From assembly GCA_028282725.1 (NCBI GenBank), contig JANQHF010000020.1, positions 1 through 35,305 of the forward strand: 35,305 bases of DNA. Reading direction: 5' to 3'. A program made the translations under genes and the position numbers. Numbering within the stretch: position 1 is the stretch's first letter; each line of letters opens with the position of its first letter. The stretch is from Saprospiraceae bacterium (lineage in GTDB: Bacteria > Bacteroidota > Bacteroidia > Chitinophagales > Saprospiraceae). Shown here piece after piece: positions 8,479 to 15,504 of this stretch. The notes under the pieces are model-generated. The model searched no databases and was not told the DNA's origin. It saw only the letters and a program-made list of their open reading frames with translations.

Positions 8479-9939
8479 CTACCCCAATCTCCCCTTCACC
8501 CGTACTCCTACCGCCACAATGACCAATGTCAATACCATCAACAATAACGCAACCGGTCTTTCAAAAAAGCTCATCATATCCCACCTCGATTTGATAGCAC
8601 TGACCATAAAGTTTTGTTCGAGGATGGGCCCCAGCACCATGCCCAACACCACCTGGGCCAGGGGAAATCCACCCCTTCTCATCACGAAGGCGACCACTCC
8701 CATTCCTGCCATGACCCAGACATCAAAAAGACTATTGTTGATCGCATAGGCACCTACGATACAGATCGCAGAGATGGCGGTCAATAAGATCGAAAAGGGC
8801 ACCTTGATCAAGGTAGCCGCAATGCGCGCAGTCAAAAACCCAAAAACGGGTAAGAGTAAAATATTGGCCAGTATGAAAGTAATATAGAGGGACCACAACA
8901 ATGAAGGTTGCTCATCAAACAAAAGTGGTCCCGGAGTAATCCCCTTCATCAAGAAGACTCCGAGGACTATGGCCGTAATCGTATCTCCTGGCAAACCCAG
9001 TGACAAGGCGGGTATCCAGGCACTTGCAACTGCCGCATTATTGCTGCTCGTCCCAGCCAGTACGGCCTTATCTTCAGTCTTTTTGTCGTTAACCCTGGCA
9101 TTCATTTTTTGCACACTACTGGCAACCCAGGAACCAATATCTGCTCCTGCCCCTGGCAATAAACCTACAACTACTCCCGTCAAAGACGATCGCAACACAA
9201 TCCATTTTTCCTTTAGAAGGAAGACCAGGGGAACTATGTAAAACTCCCGAATTGCACTTCCCTGAGGTTGATTCTCTGCCTCAACCTTCTTTCTTCCCAC
9301 ATATAAATGCTCAATGACTTCTGCAAAACCAAATAAGCCGATCATCGCTACGATATAATTCAATCCACCTAAGAGGTTGGGGTTGTCAAAATGAAATCTT
9401 GGAAAGCCCAAGGTGGGATCAATACCTACCGTGGAAAACAATATTCCTATGAGCAATGAAGCAAGAGCCTTTAGCGAAGAACCACCGGATGCAAATACGC
9501 CAGCCGTCAAACCCAGGACAGCCACCCAAAAATATTCAAAACTTGAAAACTGCTTGGCAAGGGAAGCAATGGCAGTAGCGCCAAAAATGAGCAAGACCGT
9601 TCCTATAATTCCTCCTACGGCCGAACCCATGGCACTGATACCTAGCCCATACAAAGGCCCCTTTGTTCGGGACAAAGAAAACAACTCTTCCAAATAGGCC
9701 GCACTGGCCGGGGTACCGGGAATCCTCGCAATACTTGACCCGACATCTCCCGCATAAATAGCCACAGATGATATGGCAATGATGGCCGGCAGTGCTATAA
9801 TGGGATCCAGGAAAAAGGCAATGGGTATGAATAGTGCTACTGCCAAGGTGGCCGTCAAACCGGGGATAGCCCCAAAAATACACCCATACAATCCACCCAG
9901 GACCAAAGCCGCTATGCCTTCCCAATTAAAATATTCCAT
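8479..9939 (-). CDS. tctA: Tripartite tricarboxylate transporter large permease TctA
   Basis: A 486-aa multi-spanning inner-membrane permease of the TctA family (PF01970), the channel subunit of tripartite tricarboxylate transporters. Conserved glycine/proline signatures are present: GAIPGLTATLA (23-33), ARIPGTPASA (71-80), LPGAGADIGSW (261-271) and SLGLPGDT (313-320). The frame is open 68 codons further upstream, but that stretch overlaps tctB and is Cys-rich nonsense, so I use the ATG at 9939. It overlaps the tctB stop as TGATG. It is the last gene of a tctC-tctB-tctA operon. Members use an ion gradient to import di- or tricarboxylates or related acids delivered by TctC; the substrate here is unknown. 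Confidence 0.95.
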   Translation of the reverse strand: MEYFNWEGIAALVLGGLYGCIFGAIPGLTATLAVALFIPIAFFLDPIIALPAIIAISSVAIYAGDVGSSIARIPGTPASAAYLEELFSLSRTKGPLYGLGISAMGSAVGGIIGTVLLIFGATAIASLAKQFSSFEYFWVAVLGLTAGVFASGGSSLKALASLLIGILFSTVGIDPTLGFPRFHFDNPNLLGGLNYIVAMIGLFGFAEVIEHLYVGRKKVEAENQPQGSAIREFYIVPLVFLLKEKWIVLRSSLTGVVVGLLPGAGADIGSWVASSVQKMNARVNDKKTEDKAVLAGTSSNNAAVASAWIPALSLGLPGDTITAIVLGVFLMKGITPGPLLFDEQPSLLWSLYITFILANILLLPVFGFLTARIAATLIKVPFSILLTAISAICIVGAYAINNSLFDVWVMAGMGVVAFVMRRGGFPLAQVVLGMVLGPILEQNFMVSAIKSRWDMMSFFERPVALLLMVLTLVIVAVGVRVKGRLG

Positions 9940-10397
9940 CAGAGCAGGACACCCAGTAATTGAGAAAAAACGAGATATACAATTCCTACAGTAATCCCTC
10001 CGGTAAGAACAGCCTTCCACCATTTCAATTGAAATACAAGTCCGACAACAATGGTAACCAGTAACAGGGAAATTGGAAATCCGATTAATGGACTCAAGAA
10101 AGGAAAGACAATCACAATCAGCACGACAACAATTGGCCTCCAAAGAGAAACAGATTCTAATTTCAAATTAGAAAAATCGCTTTCCGTCTTCATTCTGAAA
10201 TTAGAAAAAAATAAAATCAAGCCGATAAGTCCCAATCCAATAGCAATTATTCTTGGAAATAGATTGGGTCCGGGATATCCTTCATCCAAACTTGGAAAAC
10301 TTCCACTTTGCCACCAAAGAAGGGCGGCAAGAATGATCAACAGGATTGAAGAAATGAAATTTGAAAAACGGGGATTTTGAATCGTATTGCCTGGCAT
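9939..10397 (-). CDS. tctB: Tripartite tricarboxylate transporter small subunit TctB
   Basis: A 152-aa small membrane subunit of the TctB type (PF07331). It has four hydrophobic segments (roughly residues 14-31, 46-64, 86-107 and 112-147, the last probably two helices) and the family-typical GYPGPNLFPRIIAIGL segment after the first helix. The longest frame starts with two TTG codons (10403, 10400); the ATG at 10397 is the likelier start. It begins 13 bp after the tctC stop and overlaps tctA. It pairs with TctA in the inner membrane. Confidence 0.9.
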   Translation of the reverse strand: MPGNTIQNPRFSNFISSILLIILAALLWWQSGSFPSLDEGYPGPNLFPRIIAIGLGLIGLILFFSNFRMKTESDFSNLKLESVSLWRPIVVVLIVIVFPFLSPLIGFPISLLLVTIVVGLVFQLKWWKAVLTGGITVGIVYLVFSQLLGVLL

Positions 10398-10410
10398 CAA
10401 CAAAGATTTT

Positions 10411-11385
10411 CTAATTGGTCAAGCCGGCTTCTTTCATCAAGACACCCTTCGATGCATCTTCCGCTTTCATGAATTCAGACAATTCGGCACCTCCTAAATA
10501 TTGTAAACTTGAGCCTGCCTGTGTCAAATTTTGAATAAAATCCTCATCCATCGAAGCTTCGTAAACGGCGGAATCCAGTTTCATTCTAACGTCATCCGGC
10601 AAGCCCGCCGGCGCGCATACGGATACCCAACCGCCAATACTCCAGTCTATGCCTTGTTCTTTTAAGGTGGGCACGTCCGGAAACCTGGAAAGTCTTTCAT
10701 CTGCCATGACAGCCAGTGTTTTTACTTGTCCCGCTTTGCGCAGTGCATCTACCTCTGACAGTGATGCAGTTACAATGTCTACCCCGCCGGCAATTAATTC
10801 CTGTAGCGCAGGTGCGGCGCCCTGGCTCGGCACCCACGGTACATCGCTGCTCGACAATCCCGCTGCATCCAGGAAGCCTACGCGTGCAATATCCCAGATG
10901 CCACCTCTTGCCGTTCCCGATGCTTGTAGATTACCAGGATCACTTTTGATTGCTTCAACCAACTCGTCGATTGTATTCCAGGGTGCATCAATATTGACGG
11001 TGATGGCAGCGGGATTATTGATGATTAAAGCCAACGGTGTATAATTTTCATAGTTCAGATCTGTCAAACCCATATGGTGCAATTGGGTGATTTCCACGGT
11101 TACAGCACCTAGGGTATATCCATCCGGTCTGGCCTGGGAAAGTGCCAGATGACCGACGACTCCTCCCCCGCCTGTTCGATTGACCACATTCACGGTTTGC
11201 CCAAGGTATTTTTGAAGAGTGACCGCCATCATCCTCGAAGACATATCCGTCATTCCACCCGCTGCCCAAGGGACAAGGTAAGTAATGGGTTTGGAAGGAT
11301 ATGAAACTTTCTTCTGTTGAATGCCACCACAACTTGTGACAAGCATTACAGATAAGCATAATATCAGGGTATACTGGAAATTCAT
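10411..11385 (-). CDS. tctC: Tripartite tricarboxylate transporter substrate-binding lipoprotein TctC/Bug
   Basis: A 324-aa solute-binding protein of the TctC/Bug family (PF03401). I use the ATG at 11385, which gives a compact lipoprotein signal ending in LVTSC (lipidated C19); the longer frame starts with TTG and adds 15 unneeded residues. The mature part begins YPSKPITYLVPWAAGGMTDMSSRMM, in part the standard Bug opening that contacts the ligand carboxylate, and has NRTGGGGVVGH and AGGVDIV segments. In proteobacteria this component is usually soluble and periplasmic; here it is lipid-anchored. The residues after Cys (GGIQQKK) are not acidic, so surface export is not suggested. It should bind an organic acid in the periplasm and hand it to TctAB. 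Confidence 0.93.
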   Translation of the reverse strand: MNFQYTLILCLSVMLVTSCGGIQQKKVSYPSKPITYLVPWAAGGMTDMSSRMMAVTLQKYLGQTVNVVNRTGGGGVVGHLALSQARPDGYTLGAVTVEITQLHHMGLTDLNYENYTPLALIINNPAAITVNIDAPWNTIDELVEAIKSDPGNLQASGTARGGIWDIARVGFLDAAGLSSSDVPWVPSQGAAPALQELIAGGVDIVTASLSEVDALRKAGQVKTLAVMADERLSRFPDVPTLKEQGIDWSIGGWVSVCAPAGLPDDVRMKLDSAVYEASMDEDFIQNLTQAGSSLQYLGGAELSEFMKAEDASKGVLMKEAGLTN

Positions 11386-11452
11386 CCTGGTTATCATCTG
11401 AGCAATATATGATTTTTCAATCGACAACAATATGCGTTGTTATCTTAAGTGT

Positions 11453-11752
11453 TTATTTCAATAATCTGGTTTTTAGGTCCATTCGTTCGTGAAGTATTCT
11501 TTCTATTACTATTGTATTCTTTCCACTTTGATTATAAAAGATGATGTGTTTGTTAACCTTGAATCCCTTCAGGTCTTCAATCAGTTTGGAGTAATCCTGC
11601 CCCGTTTCAGGATTCCCGGAAAGAATAGCACATTGAGTGATGAGATCATTGTAATATTTGTCAGCCTGTTTTTCAGACCAATGCTCATATGTGTAATTCC
11701 AAATATTGTTGATGTCATTGACCGCTTGCCGGGTGAACGAGAAGTTAGCCAT
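11453..11752 (-). CDS. parE: ParE/RelE-superfamily toxin
   Basis: A 99-aa small basic protein of the ParE-type toxin family (plasmid stabilisation, PF05016). Family features are the opening FSFTRQAVNDINNIWNYTYEHW, the central GNPETGQDY and the terminal beta-strands HIIFYNQSGKNTIVIERILHERMD. ParE toxins poison DNA gyrase, while related RelE proteins cut mRNA; no residue visible here separates these firmly, but pairing with a ParD-type antitoxin favours ParE. Its ATG lies inside the antitoxin gene's 3' end (8-base overlap), the classic antitoxin-first layout. It lies 67 bp upstream of tctC on the same strand. Confidence 0.88.
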   Translation of the reverse strand: MANFSFTRQAVNDINNIWNYTYEHWSEKQADKYYNDLITQCAILSGNPETGQDYSKLIEDLKGFKVNKHIIFYNQSGKNTIVIERILHERMDLKTRLLK

Positions 11753-11996
11753 TCTTCGAATGAGCTTGTTTCAATCGTTTGAGGTTTTCTTTAGGATCAA
11801 AATCTGTTGCAAGACCGCTATCGATTCCCTTTTGAATGGCATTTTTGAGCGCATAAAACTTCTGTTCTTCGTCTTCGAGGAGCCTCAACCCAGCCCTGAT
11901 AACCTCACTAGCATTCTTATAGCGCCCTTCATTGATGCTTGTCTGCACAAATTCTTCAAAATGTTCACCGAGAGCGATAGATGTATTCTTGGTCAT
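11745..11996 (-). CDS. parD: ParD-family ribbon-helix-helix antitoxin
   Basis: An 83-aa antitoxin of the ParD type. The N-terminal MTKNTSIALGEHFEEFVQ and the following GRYKNASEVIRAGLRLLEDEE are the ribbon-helix-helix DNA-binding and dimerisation region. The C-terminal part (KNAIQKGIDSGLATDFDPKENLKRLKQ) should wrap and neutralise the toxin. The frame extends to a TTG at 12020, but that would run across the palindromic putative operator, so I use ATG 11996. Autorepression by the ParD-ParE complex is expected from the family. Confidence 0.88.
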   Translation of the reverse strand: MTKNTSIALGEHFEEFVQTSINEGRYKNASEVIRAGLRLLEDEEQKFYALKNAIQKGIDSGLATDFDPKENLKRLKQAHSKNG

Positions 11997-12014
11997 TGTT
12001 TTTATATTTAAAAG

Positions 12015-12029
12015 TACCAATATTTGGTA
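12015..12029 (-). promoter_or_regulatory. Putative ParD operator palindrome
   Basis: TACCAATATTTGGTA has perfect 6-base arms (TACCAA / TTGGTA) around a 3-base centre and lies 18 bases upstream of the parD ATG. It fits an autoregulatory operator of a ribbon-helix-helix antitoxin. Assignment is by position and symmetry only. Confidence 0.5.
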
Positions 12030-12096
12030 ATATTTACAGCATTTAATAGTGCATAACCTTAGGTTTTAATAACATATTGGTTCGTAAAGAGTAACT

Positions 12097-13473
12097 CTAG
12101 CTCCACAACCGGTCCCACGATCTGATTTTATTCCATTCAGGCGTAGGTCTGAAATATCCTTCTTTTTCTTCCATATGCTCCTTCAGGACTTTTTCATTCA
12201 ATTCAATACCCAGTCCCGGCAGATCAGGAACGACAGCATAACCATCCCGTACGATCGGTTTGTCTATGCCTGTAACCATGTCTTCCCACCAGGACACGTC
12301 GTATGAATGATGTTCGAGACTGACAAAGTTTTGGGTGGCGGCAGCACAATGTACATTGGCCATAAATGAAACCGGCGTGCCCGCAAAATGCATGGCCATT
12401 GCGACTCCCTTTTCCTCTGCGTAATCCCCGATCTTTTTGGTTTCCAATATGCCTCCTGCCGATGCCAGGTCGGGATGGATCATATCCACTGCCCGCGCAT
12501 CGATCAATTTTATAAACTCCTCCTTCAAATAGATGTCTTCTCCGGTAAGGGTCGGCGTCTCAATGGCCTGGGTAATCTCACGCCACATTTCCGTGTACTT
12601 CCAGGGTATGAGATCTTCCAGCCATGCCAGGCGGTACGGCTCCATCGCCCGCCCCAGCCGAATGGCATTATTCACATCAAAATGACCATAATGATCGGAT
12701 GCCAGTGGAATATCATAACCGATGGCGTCGCGAACTTTACTTACATATTCCGACAGTATGTCTAATCCCTTGTCAGTGATTTGAATTTGTGTAAAAGGAT
12801 GTTCGGTTGCACCGTAACTCATATCCGACATATCCCATTGTTTACCGATATCCCAGAAATTAGAATTCACTACGGCCCCTTCAATTCCACTCAACATTCT
12901 AATTCCAAAATCCATTTTTAGAAAAGTGTAGCCCTGGTCTTTCTTTTTTTTCATCCGGCGCGCATATTCGTCGGCATTCCTCGACATATCCGTATCACTG
13001 TACAATCTGATCTTCTTCCTGTATTGTCCACCTAACATTTGGTAAACCGGCACATTGTATGCCTTTCCGGCAAGGTCCCACAAAGCCATTTCTACCGCAC
13101 TTACACCTCCACCCTGCCGGCCATGAAATCCGAACTGCTTAATTCTCTTGAAGATCTTTTCAACATTGCATGGATTCATTCCAAGGATCCTGCTTTTCAG
13201 GAATAAGGCATACCTCCATGTTGCACCATCTCTCACTTCTCCATACCCTGATATTCCCTGGTTGGTATCAATTCGGATGATCGGGGCCCGCATGGGAGCC
13301 CCGGTTACATGTACAAATCGCATATCCGTTATCTTCAAATCATCGGGACTTGAATATCGATTCACTTTTTGAGTTGTGAAATCGATGGTTTCTTCAATAT
13401 CGGCATGTATGAACCCACCGATAGACAGACCACCTAATGCAGCGTTTTGTATAAATTTTCTCCTGTTTTTCAT
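12097..13473 (-). CDS. Tat-exported enolase-superfamily enzyme (mandelate racemase / acid-sugar dehydratase-like)
   Basis: A 458-aa member of the enolase superfamily. The N-terminus NRRKFIQNAALGGLSIGGF is a twin-arginine signal, so the folded enzyme probably acts outside the cytoplasm. Capping domain residues are about 45-150 and the barrel follows. Visible catalytic elements are K186-M-D188, the first metal ligand D260 with H261 and H263 (SDHYGHFD), E286 (LEDLIP), E312 (GEDIY), H362 (MHFAG) and E387 (SLEHHS). This set resembles acid-sugar dehydratases, which turn an aldonate or similar acid into a 2-keto-3-deoxy acid; the substrate cannot be read off. It lies 38 bp downstream of the sugar-dehydrogenase/cytochrome c gene and is probably co-transcribed with it. 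Confidence 0.88.
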   Translation of the reverse strand: MKNRRKFIQNAALGGLSIGGFIHADIEETIDFTTQKVNRYSSPDDLKITDMRFVHVTGAPMRAPIIRIDTNQGISGYGEVRDGATWRYALFLKSRILGMNPCNVEKIFKRIKQFGFHGRQGGGVSAVEMALWDLAGKAYNVPVYQMLGGQYRKKIRLYSDTDMSRNADEYARRMKKKKDQGYTFLKMDFGIRMLSGIEGAVVNSNFWDIGKQWDMSDMSYGATEHPFTQIQITDKGLDILSEYVSKVRDAIGYDIPLASDHYGHFDVNNAIRLGRAMEPYRLAWLEDLIPWKYTEMWREITQAIETPTLTGEDIYLKEEFIKLIDARAVDMIHPDLASAGGILETKKIGDYAEEKGVAMAMHFAGTPVSFMANVHCAAATQNFVSLEHHSYDVSWWEDMVTGIDKPIVRDGYAVVPDLPGLGIELNEKVLKEHMEEKEGYFRPTPEWNKIRSWDRLWS

Positions 13474-13511
13474 AATTGTGAATAAGATTGCTGTGGACTC
13501 AATTCGTCATT

Positions 13512-15293
13512 CTAAATTTCAAATGGCTGATTCATATCCCGTACCTTTCTGACTTCGTTAGCCGTAATTTCGCTTGCCCGGTTTCCAAAATTCTTCCGGA
13601 TATAGGTGAGCACCTCTGCAATTTTTTCATCACTGAGGAAGGAATGCTGTGGCATGACATTATTGTACACCTCGCCCTTAACCTTGATTTTGCCTTCAAG
13701 GCCGTGCAGGACAACACTGATGAGCCGTTCTTTATCCCCGGTAACCCAGGGTGTTCTGTTAAGGGGAGGAAATCGGCCCGAATCTCCTTTGCCATTGGAT
13801 TGATGGCACGTCCCGCAGTACGTCAGGTAGGTAAATTCACCCCGGTACTTGGTGTCCTTCTGCAAGTTATCCCGGATGCGATGCGGGGTCCTGATATGTA
13901 GTAGTTTCTTTCGGTCTTCCATGGCCGCCAATTGTCCGGGTCCAAAATTTTCCTTATCTCCCTTGAATTGCACCTTCCAAATGGCCCCATGTTCCGTCTC
14001 GGCAATGTATAGCGATCCATCTGGACCCTGTGCCAATCCCATGGGTCTGAAAACGGCATCACTGACATCTTCGATCGTATCCACCCGTGCAAACCCATCG
14101 GCAAATACTTCTATCTCACAGGTGGGATGACCATCGGCAAAAGGGACGAAGGCGATAATGTATCCCGATTGTGGATACGGTGCCCTGTTCGTCGAACCGT
14201 GAAATGCGACGAAGGCACCCTGTTTATATCGTTCGGGAAATTGATCTCCGGTATAGAATAAAAGATCATTGGGTGCCCAGTGCCCTGGAAATCCCATAAT
14301 CGGATGATCATAAGTACTACACCTCCCCACGATCTCTCCATCTCCTCCATATTCCGGAGCAAGCACCTTATTTTCCGACAATTGGTCATAGTAACAATAG
14401 GGCCATCCAAAATCTGATCCTTCGGTGACTCTCATAAATTCCTCGGCAGGCAGGAGGGCGCTCTGCCAGGGGGTGAAGTATTCCGGAAAGAGACGTAATA
14501 AATCATCCCTGCCGTGCTGAACTGTATATAACTCCTGGTCATTCGGATTCCATTCCAGGCAGACCAGGCTGCGAATGCCGGAAGCAAATTTCACACCATC
14601 TGTTCGATATTGATTCAATGTACCCAATTGATATTGCCATACCCCACCGAATGTATCCAACTGGGGACAGGGATCAAGACCTGGGGCACCCGGCGTTCGT
14701 TTTGGATCCTGGCAAGCATTGGACGGAGCACCAAAAGGGACATAGATATGGCCCTTATTATCAAAGGTTATGGGCTTACCGATGTGTTCGCGATTTGACT
14801 TAGGATGATCATCCATTACCACGGTGTCCATCTTTGTGGAAGGCACCATCTCGTTTTCGAGCAATTTTTGTCTGTATACGGCCATCTGTGAACTGTAATA
14901 CAAGTAGCCATCGTGAATCCTTATAGCCGTACCATAACGCCCATGAATTTCATAGTCCCCAAAATTCTTGATGATGTCAATCCGGTCATCCCTGTTCGTA
15001 TCTCGCAAAACTGCATTACCGTGACCCCTGACCCCTCTTTTTAGTTTGACAAAGATGTCCCCGTTGTCCCTGACCGCTATATGCCTGGCCTGACCACGAA
15101 GTTTGTTGACCATCGCGACAGCCTCAAATCCATCCGGCAGCAACAAGCCTCCGTTTTCTTCCAGGTCTAATCTTATTTCCTCTTCTTCTTTTTTACAATT
15201 TGTGAATACAACTGCCGAGCAAATGAGTATGACAAACAGCGTTTGCCATTTGATGTCCCGATCCCTGAACAGATGTTGAAACATGGACTTCAT
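13512..15293 (-). CDS. Surface lipoprotein: sugar-dehydrogenase-like propeller fused to cytochrome c
   Basis: A 593-aa predicted lipoprotein. The N-terminal signal ends at FTNC, followed by KKEEEE, an acidic tract typical of Bacteroidota lipoproteins sent to the cell surface. Residues about 50-455 resemble the glucose/sorbosone dehydrogenase (GSDH) type six-bladed propeller (LPDGFEAVAMVNKLRGQARHIAV, GSDFGWPYCYYD, FRPMGLAQGPDGSLYIAE). Residues about 485-575 are a class I cytochrome c with C493-G-T-C496-H497 and likely axial M547 (NVMPQH). It probably oxidises a sugar or alcohol and passes electrons to the respiratory chain through the heme. The first gene of a minus-strand pair with the Tat enolase, it faces a shared upstream region with a LacI-type operator. 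Whether it uses PQQ is not visible. Confidence 0.88.
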   Translation of the reverse strand: MKSMFQHLFRDRDIKWQTLFVILICSAVVFTNCKKEEEEIRLDLEENGGLLLPDGFEAVAMVNKLRGQARHIAVRDNGDIFVKLKRGVRGHGNAVLRDTNRDDRIDIIKNFGDYEIHGRYGTAIRIHDGYLYYSSQMAVYRQKLLENEMVPSTKMDTVVMDDHPKSNREHIGKPITFDNKGHIYVPFGAPSNACQDPKRTPGAPGLDPCPQLDTFGGVWQYQLGTLNQYRTDGVKFASGIRSLVCLEWNPNDQELYTVQHGRDDLLRLFPEYFTPWQSALLPAEEFMRVTEGSDFGWPYCYYDQLSENKVLAPEYGGDGEIVGRCSTYDHPIMGFPGHWAPNDLLFYTGDQFPERYKQGAFVAFHGSTNRAPYPQSGYIIAFVPFADGHPTCEIEVFADGFARVDTIEDVSDAVFRPMGLAQGPDGSLYIAETEHGAIWKVQFKGDKENFGPGQLAAMEDRKKLLHIRTPHRIRDNLQKDTKYRGEFTYLTYCGTCHQSNGKGDSGRFPPLNRTPWVTGDKERLISVVLHGLEGKIKVKGEVYNNVMPQHSFLSDEKIAEVLTYIRKNFGNRASEITANEVRKVRDMNQPFEI

Positions 15294-15365
15294 AGTAAAC
15301 TCAGGTCATTTTTCGTTGCATCTAATCTACTGAATATTCAACCATAAACTGAATTTTCTATCTAC

Positions 15366-15385
15366 ATACGTGCTCGTGCACATAT
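15366..15385 (+). promoter_or_regulatory. Putative LacI-family operator, site 1 (divergent region)
   Basis: ATACGTGC-TCGT-GCACATAT: 8-base arms with one mismatch around TCGT, centred on CpG. It is near-identical to site 2 (17628-17647), differing by one base. It lies between the minus-strand dehydrogenase/enolase operon and the plus-strand T9SS gene, so it could control either or both. An AT-rich stretch with a TAnnTT-like hexamer starts 15 bases after the conserved CACAT. Confidence 0.7.
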
Positions 15386-15504
15386 CTGTCCTTGATTTTA
15401 CAATCGTAGATCAATTCGTTGAAAAGGAATTCTGACTATCAGCTTATCCATTCTACATTTTCTATCTTTAATTAGAATCAAGTCTTCATTTATAAGCCAC
15501 CTGC

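Noticed and set aside
9939-10143. Longer N-terminus for TctA
   Set aside because: The extra 68 residues overlap tctB out of frame, are Cys-rich without membrane character, and the ATG at 9939 forms a normal TGATG coupling.
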